DNA of 64,000 nt from an uncultured Sutterella sp. (lineage in GTDB: Bacteria; Pseudomonadota; Gammaproteobacteria; Burkholderiales; Burkholderiaceae_F), in assembly GCA_905212345.1 (NCBI GenBank), contig CAJMEC010000003.1:19915-83914 (forward strand). Reading direction: 5' to 3'. Both the position numbers and the translations under genes were made by a program. Positions within the stretch are counted from its first letter, which is position 1. Every line of letters starts with the position of its first letter. This document shows, in pieces, positions 8,817 to 16,511 of the stretch. Under the pieces are notes generated by a model. The model worked only from the letters and a program-made list of their open reading frames with translations, was not told the DNA's origin and searched no databases.

Positions 8817-10871
8817 TTATGCCTCCAAATAATTTTCGTATCCGCTAAACCAACGCTTTGCATGACGGTTGGCATTATCAGGATCATCCTTTAGCCACTG
8901 GGTGGCAAAGTTCCTGGCCGATTCCAATAGAGACGAGTCATGTTCCAAATCGGCAAAACGCAAGAGCGGAACGCCGGATTGTTTAGCCCCTAGAAATTCT
9001 CCAGGACCTCGAATTTCCAAGTCTCTACGGGCAATTTCAAAGCCATCGTTGCTTTCTCTGATAACTTTTAGACGCTCTCGTCCGGTATCGGACAATTCCC
9101 CGTAGAGTAGCACACAAAAACTTTTCTGGTCACCCCGTCCGACTCGTCCTCTTAATTGGTGAAGCTGAGCTAATCCGAAACGTTCTGCATGCTCAATAAC
9201 CATTAACGTGGCATTAGGCACATCAACGCCAACCTCAATGACAGTAGTAGCCACCAGTACGTCTAGCTTGCCTTCTTTGAAGGACTGCATGATTTTTTGT
9301 TTGTCCTCTGCCGCAAGAGCGCCGTGGACCAGACCAACTCTAAGATTGGGCAGTTGAGTGGTGATTTCCTCGTATGTTTGAGTGGCGGCGGTTAAATCGA
9401 TTTTTTCGCTTTCTTCAATGAGAGGACAAACCCAATAGACTTGTCGTCCTTGCGCGACTTGTTGGTTAATTACCGACATGACTTCGTGCTTGCGGCTAAG
9501 GCTGACTAACTTTGTGGTAATAGGTTGTCTACCTGCTGGTAATTCGTCGATAACGGAAACATCAAGATCCGCCAGATAGCTCATGGCTAATGTTCTGGGG
9601 ATTGGCGTTGCGGACAGCATGAGCAGGTGCGGCAATCGGTTGTCCTTGGTTTGTCGGAGTGCCAAGCGTTGTTGGACACCGAAACGATGCTGTTCATCAA
9701 CAATAGCAAGTCCCAGGTCGGAAAATTGCACACTTTCTTGAATGAGGGCGTGCGTTCCGACTATGAGTTGAGCTTCTCCGGAACGGATTGACTGAAGGCT
9801 GTCATTTCGTTCCTTTGTTTTTTGTTTTCCGGCAAGCCAAACAATTTTAATGCCCAGAGGCTTTAACCATTGGGCGATTTTTTCGAAGTGTTGTTCGGCA
9901 AGAATTTCTGTCGGAGCCATTAATGCGGCTTGAAATCCCGCGTCAATACAAAGTGTGGCTGCCAATGCTGCAATAACAGTTTTTCCGCTTCCGACATCCC
10001 CTTGAACCAATCTGTTCATAGGAACAATTTTTCCAAGGTCTTTGCGAATTTCTTCAAACACTCTTGCCTGTGCTCGGGTCAGAGAAAAAGGCAGTTTTTC
10101 AAAGAGTTTATCCGTGACTGGATGTTGGTTGGGTGCTATTTGTGGCGCCCGATAAAGGGCTTTCAATGCACGTGAATGTCGAAGAGCGATTTGTTGGGCG
10201 ACTAGCTCATCAAATTTTAGTCGAAGCCAAGCAGGATCCGTTCTTTCATCTAAAGCCCAAAGACTCGCTCCTACCGGTGGGTGGTGAATGTAGCGGAGAG
10301 CTTCAGCTAAGGGCGGCAGTTTTAGCTCTTTTAGTATTTCAGCAGGGATCAGGTCTTTAATTTCCACATCCAGCAGGGCACGAGAAATTCGTTTTCTAAG
10401 CCAAGTCTGAGTGATACCTTCACCGGCTGGATAGACAGGCGTGAGCGTTGTTGGCAACGAAAGGCCGTTTAAAGCATTGCGGATTTTGGGATGAAGCATT
10501 TCCAGTCCCAAAAAACCTTCACGGACTGGGCCGTAAAGTCTGACCCTCTGTCCGACCGCAAGCTGCTTACATTGGGATGGGTAAAAGTGAAGCAGTCTAA
10601 CGGTAACGGTTCCGCTGCCGTCGGCGACAATAGCCTGAAGTTGCTCTCCGGAAGGGCGGCGGATCCGCTCGGAACGCAACACATTGCCTTCGCATTGTTG
10701 TGTTTGACCGGGTTCTAAGCGGCCAATTGGTGTAAGGCGTGTTTCGTCCTCGTAGCGAATCGGCAAATGCAAAACATAATCCCAGTCTTTATTAAGACCG
10801 AGTCGAGCTAACCGTTCCGATAAAGGGGCGAGTTTTTCACCTTTTTTGCGAGGATAAGACGCCAACGGCAT
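8817..10871 (-). CDS. recG: ATP-dependent DNA helicase RecG
   Basis: 684 residues, normal for RecG, which remodels stalled replication forks and branch-migrates Holliday junctions. An N-terminal wedge/OB domain (about 1-250) precedes the SF2 motor: Walker A GDVGSGKTVIA near 292, ILAEQHFEKI near 322, DEQHRFGVQQR near 392 (DExH-type box), LMLSATPIPRTLA near 418-430, and helicase C motifs including ATTVIEVGVDVPNA near 540 and QLRGRVGRGDQKS near 573. It lies 13 bp downstream of ridA on the same strand and is followed without a gap by oxyR, suggesting a ridA-recG-oxyR unit. Confidence 0.97.
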   Translation of the reverse strand: MPLASYPRKKGEKLAPLSERLARLGLNKDWDYVLHLPIRYEDETRLTPIGRLEPGQTQQCEGNVLRSERIRRPSGEQLQAIVADGSGTVTVRLLHFYPSQCKQLAVGQRVRLYGPVREGFLGLEMLHPKIRNALNGLSLPTTLTPVYPAGEGITQTWLRKRISRALLDVEIKDLIPAEILKELKLPPLAEALRYIHHPPVGASLWALDERTDPAWLRLKFDELVAQQIALRHSRALKALYRAPQIAPNQHPVTDKLFEKLPFSLTRAQARVFEEIRKDLGKIVPMNRLVQGDVGSGKTVIAALAATLCIDAGFQAALMAPTEILAEQHFEKIAQWLKPLGIKIVWLAGKQKTKERNDSLQSIRSGEAQLIVGTHALIQESVQFSDLGLAIVDEQHRFGVQQRLALRQTKDNRLPHLLMLSATPIPRTLAMSYLADLDVSVIDELPAGRQPITTKLVSLSRKHEVMSVINQQVAQGRQVYWVCPLIEESEKIDLTAATQTYEEITTQLPNLRVGLVHGALAAEDKQKIMQSFKEGKLDVLVATTVIEVGVDVPNATLMVIEHAERFGLAQLHQLRGRVGRGDQKSFCVLLYGELSDTGRERLKVIRESNDGFEIARRDLEIRGPGEFLGAKQSGVPLLRFADLEHDSSLLESARNFATQWLKDDPDNANRHAKRWFSGYENYLEA

Positions 10872-10884
10872 GACAGTACCCTAA

Positions 10885-11262
10885 TTAGATAAGGGCGATT
10901 GCTTCGACTTCAACGGCGCCGCCCTTAGGTAAGGCTGCAACAGCAAAACAGCTGCGGGCGGGGAATGGGGCGCTGCAATATTCTTGCATAACAGCGTTAA
11001 CAGCGGGGAAGTTCGCCATGTCAGTCAGGAAAATTGTGATTTTCATAACGTTTTGCATAGAACCGCCTGCGGCTTCAACAATCGCTTTGACATTTTCAAA
11101 AGCTTGACGGGCTTGAGCGGTAAAGTCTTGCGGTAATTCACCAGTTGCGGGATTAATTCCTAATTGACCGGAAGTGAAAAGATTGGCGGCACCCTTGGTT
11201 GCTTGAGAATAAGGACCGATGGCTGCGGGGGCTTTATCGGTATGGATGATTTCGTGAGCCAT
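10885..11262 (-). CDS. ridA: RidA family enamine/imine deaminase
   Basis: 125 residues. RidA hydrolyses reactive 2-aminoacrylate and related imines produced by PLP enzymes. Family features are TDKAPAAIGPYSQATKG near 8-24, LFTSGQLGINPATGELP near 28-44, NVMKITIFLTDMANFPAVNAVMQEYC near 74-99 and the C-terminal PARSCFAVAALPKGGAVEVEAIA, whose arginine is the expected active-site Arg105 equivalent. A GGAG ribosome site precedes the ATG at 11262. It heads the ridA-recG-oxyR run. The upstream 660 bp has no gene and is shared with the divergent frdAB leader. Confidence 0.95.
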   Translation of the reverse strand: MAHEIIHTDKAPAAIGPYSQATKGAANLFTSGQLGINPATGELPQDFTAQARQAFENVKAIVEAAGGSMQNVMKITIFLTDMANFPAVNAVMQEYCSAPFPARSCFAVAALPKGGAVEVEAIALI

Positions 11263-11460
11263 AATGCTCTCCTATTGTTAGAAGTTAAAAATTAGTTTTT
11301 TGAAATGGCAACGCTAATTCTAACGTTTGAATGGACTGTTAAGTAATAAAAAACGGTACTGTTTTTTGTCAAAAAGTGAGTGGAATTTGACTTTGATCGT
11401 GATGCCATTTCTACGTGTTTGAACAGTTTGGTGTAAACTTCGGGTTATTCCCAATGGGTG
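11263..11460. other. Intergenic region between ridA and the frdA leader
   Basis: No coding region is visible. The stretch is AT-rich near ridA and should hold promoters for ridA (leftward) and frdAB (rightward). A weak FNR-like sequence TTGACTTTGATCGT sits at 11387-11400 (about 7 of 10 conserved positions), too poor to call a site by itself. No confident -35/-10 pair was found. Confidence 0.4.
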
Positions 11461-11541
11461 TCTGACTTCAGGCTCTCTAAACTGCACGCCAATTCGGTAG
11501 TGTCTGAAGTGAGTTTGTTGATGACACGAATGGAGAAAGAT

Positions 11542-11556
11542 ATGTTTCGTCTTTAA
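11542..11556 (+). other. Possible 4-codon leader ORF in the frdA leader
   Basis: ATG TTT CGT CTT TAA follows a GGAG box (11532-11535) by 6 bases. Its stop codon lies within the left arm of the 11-bp inverted repeat, so ribosome occupancy would affect that helix. The coding role is inference only. Confidence 0.25.
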
Positions 11557-11778
11557 GCATTTTTGTTTCGGGCATCTTATGACGACCGAGACGTTCTGTC
11601 GTGCTTAAAGACTTGACTTATTTTTGAAACGGCCGAGTCCACAACGGATTCTGTTGCGAATTGACAACTTGCGGCAGACGGACTTGGCAGAGTATTTGTC
11701 CGTGCTTGACACGTGAGAATACATCCCCTTCAAATGCAATAAGGAAGCTGCGGAAGTGGTTACCTTAGGCAAGAGAGA

Positions 11779-11820
11779 ATGAGCGTTCTCTTGGGTTTCC
11801 CGAGGTGGGTGATTCGGTAA
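11779..11820 (+). other. Possible 13-residue leader peptide in the frdA leader
   Basis: An ATG ORF encodes MSVLLGFPRWVIR and ends in tandem stops TAA TAG. It lies between two helices of the leader, and its start overlaps the AGAGAA/TTCTCT hairpin. The purine-rich AGAGAGA upstream is only a weak ribosome site. It could be a translated leader or chance. Confidence 0.25.
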
Positions 11821-11925
11821 TAGCGGTCGAGACGAACGAGGGGAACCTTTTTAAAAAGACCCCTGCCGGTAAGGGATGGTAATCCTTAACCGGTGGCCCT
11901 CTTGGATCAAGGAGACCAAGTAATT

Positions 11926-13911
11926 ATGAAAATCATCTACACCGACGTGCTGGTGGTTGGTGCCGGCTTGGCTGGTTTGCGTATGGCAGTTGCTGCCAAG
12001 CGTCGCGGTCAGGACACCATCATCTTGTCGCTGGTGCCGCCCAAGCGCTCTCACTCGAAGGCCGCTCAAGGTGGTATGCAAGCTTCTTTGGGTAACGTGA
12101 TTAAAGGTTTGGGCGATAACGAAGACGTCCACTTTGCCGATACGGTTAAGGGTTCCGACTGGGGCTGCGACCAAGATGTCGCCCGTCTTTTCGTGAACAC
12201 CTCCCCGAAGGCTGTGCGTGAATTGGCTGCCTGGGGTGTGCCCTGGAGCCGCATCACCCCGGGTGATCGTCAAGTGATCATCAACGGTGAACGCGTAACG
12301 ATTACCGAACGTAAAGAAGCCGCAGGCCTCATCGGTCAACGTGACTTCGGCGGTACGAAGAAATGGCGTACTTGCTTCGTGTCTGACGGCACGGGCCATG
12401 CTATGTTGAACGCCGTGAGCGACCGCGTGATCGCTGAACACATTCCGGTTGTGGAACGTGTTGAAGCTATCGCTTTGATTCATGATGGCAAGCGCTGCTA
12501 CGGTGCTGTTGTTCGTGATTTGATCACGGGCGAATTGATGGCTTATGTTTCTAAGGCCACGGCTATCGCCGCTGGCGGCGCTGGTCGTCTGTTCCGCGTG
12601 ACCACGAACGCCGTGATCTGCGAAGGTACGGGCCACTCTTTGGCTTTGGAAACGGGTGTTGCCACTTTGGGTAACATGGAAGCTGTTCAGTTCCACCCGA
12701 CCGGTATTTTCCCGGCCGGTATTTTGGTGACGGAAGGTTGCCGTGGTGACGGTGGCTTGTTGCGTGACGTTGATGGTCACCGCTTCATGCCCGATGTGGA
12801 ACCTGAAAAGAAAGAATTGGCTTCCCGTGACGTGGTGAGCCGTCGTATGGAAGAACGTATCGCTCAAGGCAAGGGTGTGAAGAGCCGTTTCGGTGAACAC
12901 ATCTGGTTGGACATCACCTTGTTGGGCGAACACCACATTAAGCACAACCTCCGTGAAGTGTATGAAATCTGCCACTACTTCTTGGGCGTTGACCCGGTGA
13001 AGGAATGGATCCCTGTGCGTCCTGCTCAGCACTACACGATGGGCGGTATCCGCACGAACTACACGGGTGAAAGCCGTCAATTGAAGGGCTTGTTCGCTGC
13101 CGGCGAATGCGCCTGCTGGGATATGCACGGTTTCAACCGCTTGGGTGGTAACTCTGTGGCTGAAACGGTTGTGGCTGGTATGTTGGTTGGCGAATACATC
13201 GCTGACTTCTGCGAAAAGCCTGAAAACGTTATCGATATCCCGACGTCTATCGTCTATGACTTCATCAAGCGTGAACAAGCTAAGCTTGATCGCTTCTGCG
13301 ATGGTCATGGTTCTGAAGACCCGGCCAAGTTGCGTGCTCGCATGCAAGATATCATGACTTCCAAGATCGGTATTTTCCGTCGCGGCGCCGATATGGAAAG
13401 CGCTATCAGCGAATTGGAAGACTTGTACAAGCGTTCCTTCAACGTGTCATGCAAACCGCATCTCGGCGCCAACACCGAATTGACGTATGCTTATCGTACG
13501 CAAAAGATGTTGCGCTTGGCTTTGACGATTGCTTGCGGCGCTTCTGCTCGTACGGAATCTCGTGGTGCTCACTTCCGTGAAGACTACCCGGTTCGTGACG
13601 ACAGCAAGTGGCTCAAGCGCACGTTGGCTGCATGGAAGGACGAAAACGACACGTTGCCGACGCTCTCTTACGAAGATCTCGACGTCAACAAGATGGAATT
13701 GCCTCCGGGTTGGCGTGGCTACGGTGCCAAGAACTACATCGATCACCCGGATACGGCCAAGCGTCAAGCTGAAGTCGATGAAATCCGCGCTAAGATGGAA
13801 GCCGAAGGCGCCGATCGTTTCGCTATTCAAAACGCTTTGATGCCGTACGCTCACCTCTTGCCGAAGCGCTTGCAAGGTAAGAACGAACGTATTGATGAAC
13901 CTTTGGCCTAA
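11926..13911 (+). CDS. frdA: Fumarate reductase flavoprotein subunit (Wolinella type)
   Basis: 661 residues from the ATG at 11926, which has GGAG 11 bases upstream; an upstream in-frame ATG at 11893 falls in leader structure. The N-terminal FAD motif VVGAGLAGLRMA is at 10-21. RSHSKAAQGG places the covalent FAD histidine at residue 43, the same position as in Wolinella succinogenes FrdA. VQFHPTGIFPAGILVTEGCRGDGG, ELASRDVVSRRM (catalytic arginine) and AQHYTMGGI are all present, as is the C-terminal TESRGAHFREDYP. The overall resemblance is to the epsilonproteobacterial enzyme rather than E. coli FrdA. It reduces fumarate to succinate at the cytoplasmic face with FrdB and FrdC; frdB follows 14 bp downstream while frdC is at 49.5 kb. 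Codon use is strongly biased (GAA, TTG, CGT, GGT), as in very highly expressed genes. Confidence 0.97.
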   Translation: MKIIYTDVLVVGAGLAGLRMAVAAKRRGQDTIILSLVPPKRSHSKAAQGGMQASLGNVIKGLGDNEDVHFADTVKGSDWGCDQDVARLFVNTSPKAVRELAAWGVPWSRITPGDRQVIINGERVTITERKEAAGLIGQRDFGGTKKWRTCFVSDGTGHAMLNAVSDRVIAEHIPVVERVEAIALIHDGKRCYGAVVRDLITGELMAYVSKATAIAAGGAGRLFRVTTNAVICEGTGHSLALETGVATLGNMEAVQFHPTGIFPAGILVTEGCRGDGGLLRDVDGHRFMPDVEPEKKELASRDVVSRRMEERIAQGKGVKSRFGEHIWLDITLLGEHHIKHNLREVYEICHYFLGVDPVKEWIPVRPAQHYTMGGIRTNYTGESRQLKGLFAAGECACWDMHGFNRLGGNSVAETVVAGMLVGEYIADFCEKPENVIDIPTSIVYDFIKREQAKLDRFCDGHGSEDPAKLRARMQDIMTSKIGIFRRGADMESAISELEDLYKRSFNVSCKPHLGANTELTYAYRTQKMLRLALTIACGASARTESRGAHFREDYPVRDDSKWLKRTLAAWKDENDTLPTLSYEDLDVNKMELPPGWRGYGAKNYIDHPDTAKRQAEVDEIRAKMEAEGADRFAIQNALMPYAHLLPKRLQGKNERIDEPLA

Positions 13912-13925
13912 GGAGCTGACGAAAA

Positions 13926-14732
13926 ATGAGTGAAAACAATACCCAAAAGCAACATCGTCTGCTCAAGATCAGCATCTTGCGTTACAACCCTGCTGATCCG
14001 GCTAGTGTGCCTCACATGCAGACGTTTGAATTGGAAGAATCCGATTCGATGACCTTGTTCATTGCTTTGAACGAAATTCGCGACAAGCAAGATCCTTCTT
14101 TGCAATTTGACTTCGTGTGCCGTGCCGGTATTTGCGGTTCTTGCGCCATGATGATCAACGGTAAGCCTGGTTTGGCTTGCCGTACGTTGACCCGTGACTT
14201 GCCGACGGAATTCACGTTGGCTCCGTTGCCGGCCTTCGAATTGATCGGTGACTTGTCCGTCAACACCGGTAAGTGGATGCGCAACATGAGCGAACGCATG
14301 GAAACGTGGGTTCACTTGAAGGAAGAAGAAGTCGATATCTGCCGCAAGGAAGAACCGATGGATCCGCAATTGGCCGAAGATATTTACCTCTTGGACCGTT
14401 GCGTGGAATGCGGTTGCTGTATCGCTGGTTGCGGTACGGTTCGTATGCGCCCGGACTTCGCCGGTGGCGTTGCAATCAACAAGATTGCTCGCTTCCGTTT
14501 GGACCCGCGTGACCACCGTAACGACGCCGACTACTATGAAGTGATCGGTGACGATAGCGGCGTGTTCGGTTGTATGTCTTTGTTGGCTTGCCACGACTTC
14601 TGCCCGAAGCAATTGCCGTTGAAGACGCAAATCGCTTTCATCCGTCGTAAGATGGCTGAACAAGGTATCCGCGGCTACGATAAGGTTTTGCCGACCCCGA
14701 AGAAGGCTATTCCTATCAAAGTCGTGAAGTAA
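13926..14732 (+). CDS. frdB: Fumarate reductase iron-sulfur subunit
   Basis: 268 residues. FrdB relays electrons from FrdC to FrdA. The [2Fe-2S] ligands are in CRAGICGSCAMMINGKPGLAC (about residues 67-87). The C-terminal ferredoxin part has CVECGCCIAGC near 159-169 and CMSLLACHDFCP near 216-227, which supply the [4Fe-4S] and [3Fe-4S] clusters. RYNP near the N-terminus and the ending LPLKTQIAFIRRKMAEQG are family-typical. It lies 14 bp after frdA with ribosome site AGGAG before the ATG, and shares frdA's codon bias. A structured region separates it from aspA, so aspA may have its own promoter or a processed transcript. Confidence 0.97.
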   Translation: MSENNTQKQHRLLKISILRYNPADPASVPHMQTFELEESDSMTLFIALNEIRDKQDPSLQFDFVCRAGICGSCAMMINGKPGLACRTLTRDLPTEFTLAPLPAFELIGDLSVNTGKWMRNMSERMETWVHLKEEEVDICRKEEPMDPQLAEDIYLLDRCVECGCCIAGCGTVRMRPDFAGGVAINKIARFRLDPRDHRNDADYYEVIGDDSGVFGCMSLLACHDFCPKQLPLKTQIAFIRRKMAEQGIRGYDKVLPTPKKAIPIKVVK

Positions 14733-14929
14733 TTCTCAGAACCGGAGAGAAGGTGTGGAGGATCAGAAATGGTGCTTCACACCGACTTAAAGGTTTTGAA
14801 ACCCTACGAGAGGTCAATGGACCGACGATGCTCGAAACATGAGTCATCGATTGACGTCGCGTAGTTTATAAAACGGAGACGCCGTAAAAGACGCCTTCTT
14901 AATATGATTTAACGAGGAGCAAAAAAAAC
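14733..14929 (+). promoter_or_regulatory. Structured 5' leader of aspA
   Basis: A long near-continuous hairpin is built from CTACG/CGTAG (14804-14808 with 14860-14864), GTCAAT/ATTGAC (14813-14818 with 14850-14855) and CGATGCTC paired with GAG-T-CATCG (14826-14833 with 14841-14849), loop GAAACAT. Upstream, CACACC (14778-14783) can pair either with GGTGTG (14752-14757) or with the nearer GGTG (14771-14774), so two mutually exclusive helices are possible. A ribosome site GAGGAG precedes the aspA ATG. No known RNA family was recognised. Confidence 0.5.
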
Positions 14930-16330
14930 ATGTCTCGTATTGAATATGACTTCCTTGGTGGCAAGGAAATTCCTGATGATTGCTACTATGGTGTGCAAAC
15001 CCTTCGTGGCAAGGAAAACTTCCATGTGACGGAAATGTCCATGGCTCAAGAACCGTTCTTCATCATCGCTTTCGCTTATGTGAAGAAGGCCGCCGCCATG
15101 GCCAACAAGGAACTCGGTACGATCCCGGCCAACGTTGCTGACGCTTTGATCTGGGCTTGCGACCAATTGATCGCTGGCAAATACCATGATCAATTCGTGA
15201 CCGACTGGGTCCAAGGTGGTGCCGGTACGTCCACGAACATGAACTGCAATGAAGTCATCTGCAACTTGGCCGCTGAAAAGTTGGGTTCCAAGAAGGGTGA
15301 CTACGCTTTGGTTTCTCCGAACGACCATGCTAACTTCGGTCAATCCACCAACGACACGTATCCGACCGCTTTCCACGTTGCCTTGTTGCTCCGCAGCAAT
15401 GTGATGTTGAAGGCTGTTGAAGACCTCGTCGCTTCCTTCTACAAGAAGGCTGACGAATTCAAGACCGTTTTGAAGATGGGTCGTACGCACTTGCAAGACG
15501 CAGTGCCGATGACCTTGGGTCAAGAATTCCACGGCTGGGGCTTCACGATCGCCGATGAAATCAAGACAATTAAGGATGCTCAAGAACATCTTTATGTCGT
15601 GAACCTCGGTGGTACGGCTATTGGTACGACCGTGACGGCTCACCCGGAATACCCGGCCTTGGCTGTCAAGTACTTGGCTGAATTGACTGGCTTGCCGATG
15701 CGCAACAGTGAAGACTTGATCGCCGCTACCTCTGACTGCGGTGGTTACGTCGCCATCTCTAGCGCTATGAAGAGCTTGGCCGTTAAGTTGACGAAGGTTT
15801 GCAACGACTTGCGCTTGTTGGCTTCTGGTCCGCGTTGCGGCTTCCAAGAAGTGAACCTCCCGCAAATGCAACCTGGTTCCTCCATCATGCCGGGTAAGGT
15901 CAACCCTGTTGAATTGGAAGCCATGAACCAAGCAAGCTTTATCGCTATCGGTTTGGACACCACGGTCATGTTGGCTGCCTCTGCTGGCCAACTCGAATTG
16001 AACGTGATGGAACCCCCGATCACGTGGGCTTTGTTCTTCGGTATGAAGGTCATGACCAACGCCATGAACGGCATGCGTACGAAGTGCATTGACGGTATCA
16101 CCGCCAACGTCGAACGCTGCAAGGATTTGGTGATGTGTTCCTTGGGCATTATCACGATCTTGAAGCCGCACTTCGGTTACAAGACCTGCTCTGAAATCGC
16201 CCACGAAGGTTACCACACTGGTAAGACCTTGCATCAACTCATCGTTGAAGAACGTAAGTTGATGACCCAAGAAGAATGGGATAAGGTTTTCAATCTGCAA
16301 AACTTGATCGCTCCGAAGTTCGAAATGTAA
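14930..16330 (+). CDS. aspA: Aspartate ammonia-lyase
   Basis: 466 residues. AspA converts L-aspartate to fumarate and ammonia, feeding fumarate reductase. The opening DFLGGKEIPDDCYYGVQTLR matches AspA (E. coli: [20 protein letters not shown]). QGGAGTSTNMNCNEV, SPNDHANFGQSTNDTYPT, KMGRTHLQDAVPMTLGQEF and the lyase signature GSSIMPGKVNPVELE near 325 (flexible catalytic loop) are all present. Fumarase C shares these motifs, but the start, YYGVQTLR and the KAAAMANKEL stretch favour AspA. It lies between frdB and dcuA, the expected chain of aspartate import, deamination and fumarate reduction. Codon bias is as strong as in frdA. Confidence 0.93.
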   Translation: MSRIEYDFLGGKEIPDDCYYGVQTLRGKENFHVTEMSMAQEPFFIIAFAYVKKAAAMANKELGTIPANVADALIWACDQLIAGKYHDQFVTDWVQGGAGTSTNMNCNEVICNLAAEKLGSKKGDYALVSPNDHANFGQSTNDTYPTAFHVALLLRSNVMLKAVEDLVASFYKKADEFKTVLKMGRTHLQDAVPMTLGQEFHGWGFTIADEIKTIKDAQEHLYVVNLGGTAIGTTVTAHPEYPALAVKYLAELTGLPMRNSEDLIAATSDCGGYVAISSAMKSLAVKLTKVCNDLRLLASGPRCGFQEVNLPQMQPGSSIMPGKVNPVELEAMNQASFIAIGLDTTVMLAASAGQLELNVMEPPITWALFFGMKVMTNAMNGMRTKCIDGITANVERCKDLVMCSLGIITILKPHFGYKTCSEIAHEGYHTGKTLHQLIVEERKLMTQEEWDKVFNLQNLIAPKFEM

Positions 16331-16511
16331 TTTTTGAACCTAGGGAAAACCTCGTATCGAAATTTTCGATACGAGGTAAAATTCTCACAGTCGCAAAGGC
16401 GGCGGAGAAATCCGCCGCCGATGCGAATGGGTTCTAGACCGGTCAAGGGTGAAACCTTCTCTGTTCTAGAAAAATAAGAAAGATAATAACTACTCCGGTT
16501 TTGGGGGTAAT
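16331..16511 (+). promoter_or_regulatory. Hairpin-rich spacer between aspA and dcuA
   Basis: Two strong hairpins are visible. The first is CCTCGTATCGA at 16350-16360 with its mirror arm ending at 16376. The second is GGCGGCGGA/TCCGCCGCC closed by a GAAA tetraloop (16398-16419), extended by CGCA/TGCG. Neither is followed by a clear T-run on the plus strand, so they resemble mRNA-stabilising or attenuator elements more than simple terminators. Downstream TTCTAGA and TCTAGAA (16431 and 16463 areas) form a further inverted pair. A GGGGG stretch just before the dcuA ATG acts as its ribosome site. Confidence 0.5.

Larger units (their letters stand above)
11461..11925 (+). promoter_or_regulatory. 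Long structured 5' leader of frdA (candidate cis-regulatory RNA)
   Basis: About 465 bases before frdA contain many nested inverted repeats. They are a 7-bp pair ACTTCAG/CTGAAGT (11465-11471 with 11504-11510), an 11-bp perfect pair GTCTTTAAGCA/TGCTTAAAGAC (11549-11559 with 11602-11612) enclosing ACGAC/GTCGT, CCGAGTCC/GGACTTGG with one G-U pair, CGTG/CACG, AGAGAA/TTCTCT, GGGG/CCCC around CTTTTTAAAAAG (11840-11863), and a 10-bp helix with one bulge (11866-11875 with 11884-11893) just before the ribosome site GGAG at 11911. Two short ORFs with start codons lie inside it. The density of helices suggests a structured RNA, but no known riboswitch class was recognised. Confidence 0.55.

Noticed and set aside
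11851..13347. A 498-codon ORF on the minus strand opposite frdA
   Set aside because: The plus-strand frame has full FrdA motifs. The reverse frame is open only because biased codons avoid reverse stops, and its translation is rich in His, Thr and Arg with no family features.
14909..16300. A 463-codon ORF on the minus strand opposite aspA
   Set aside because: Same cause as above. AspA on the plus strand is complete with its catalytic loop.
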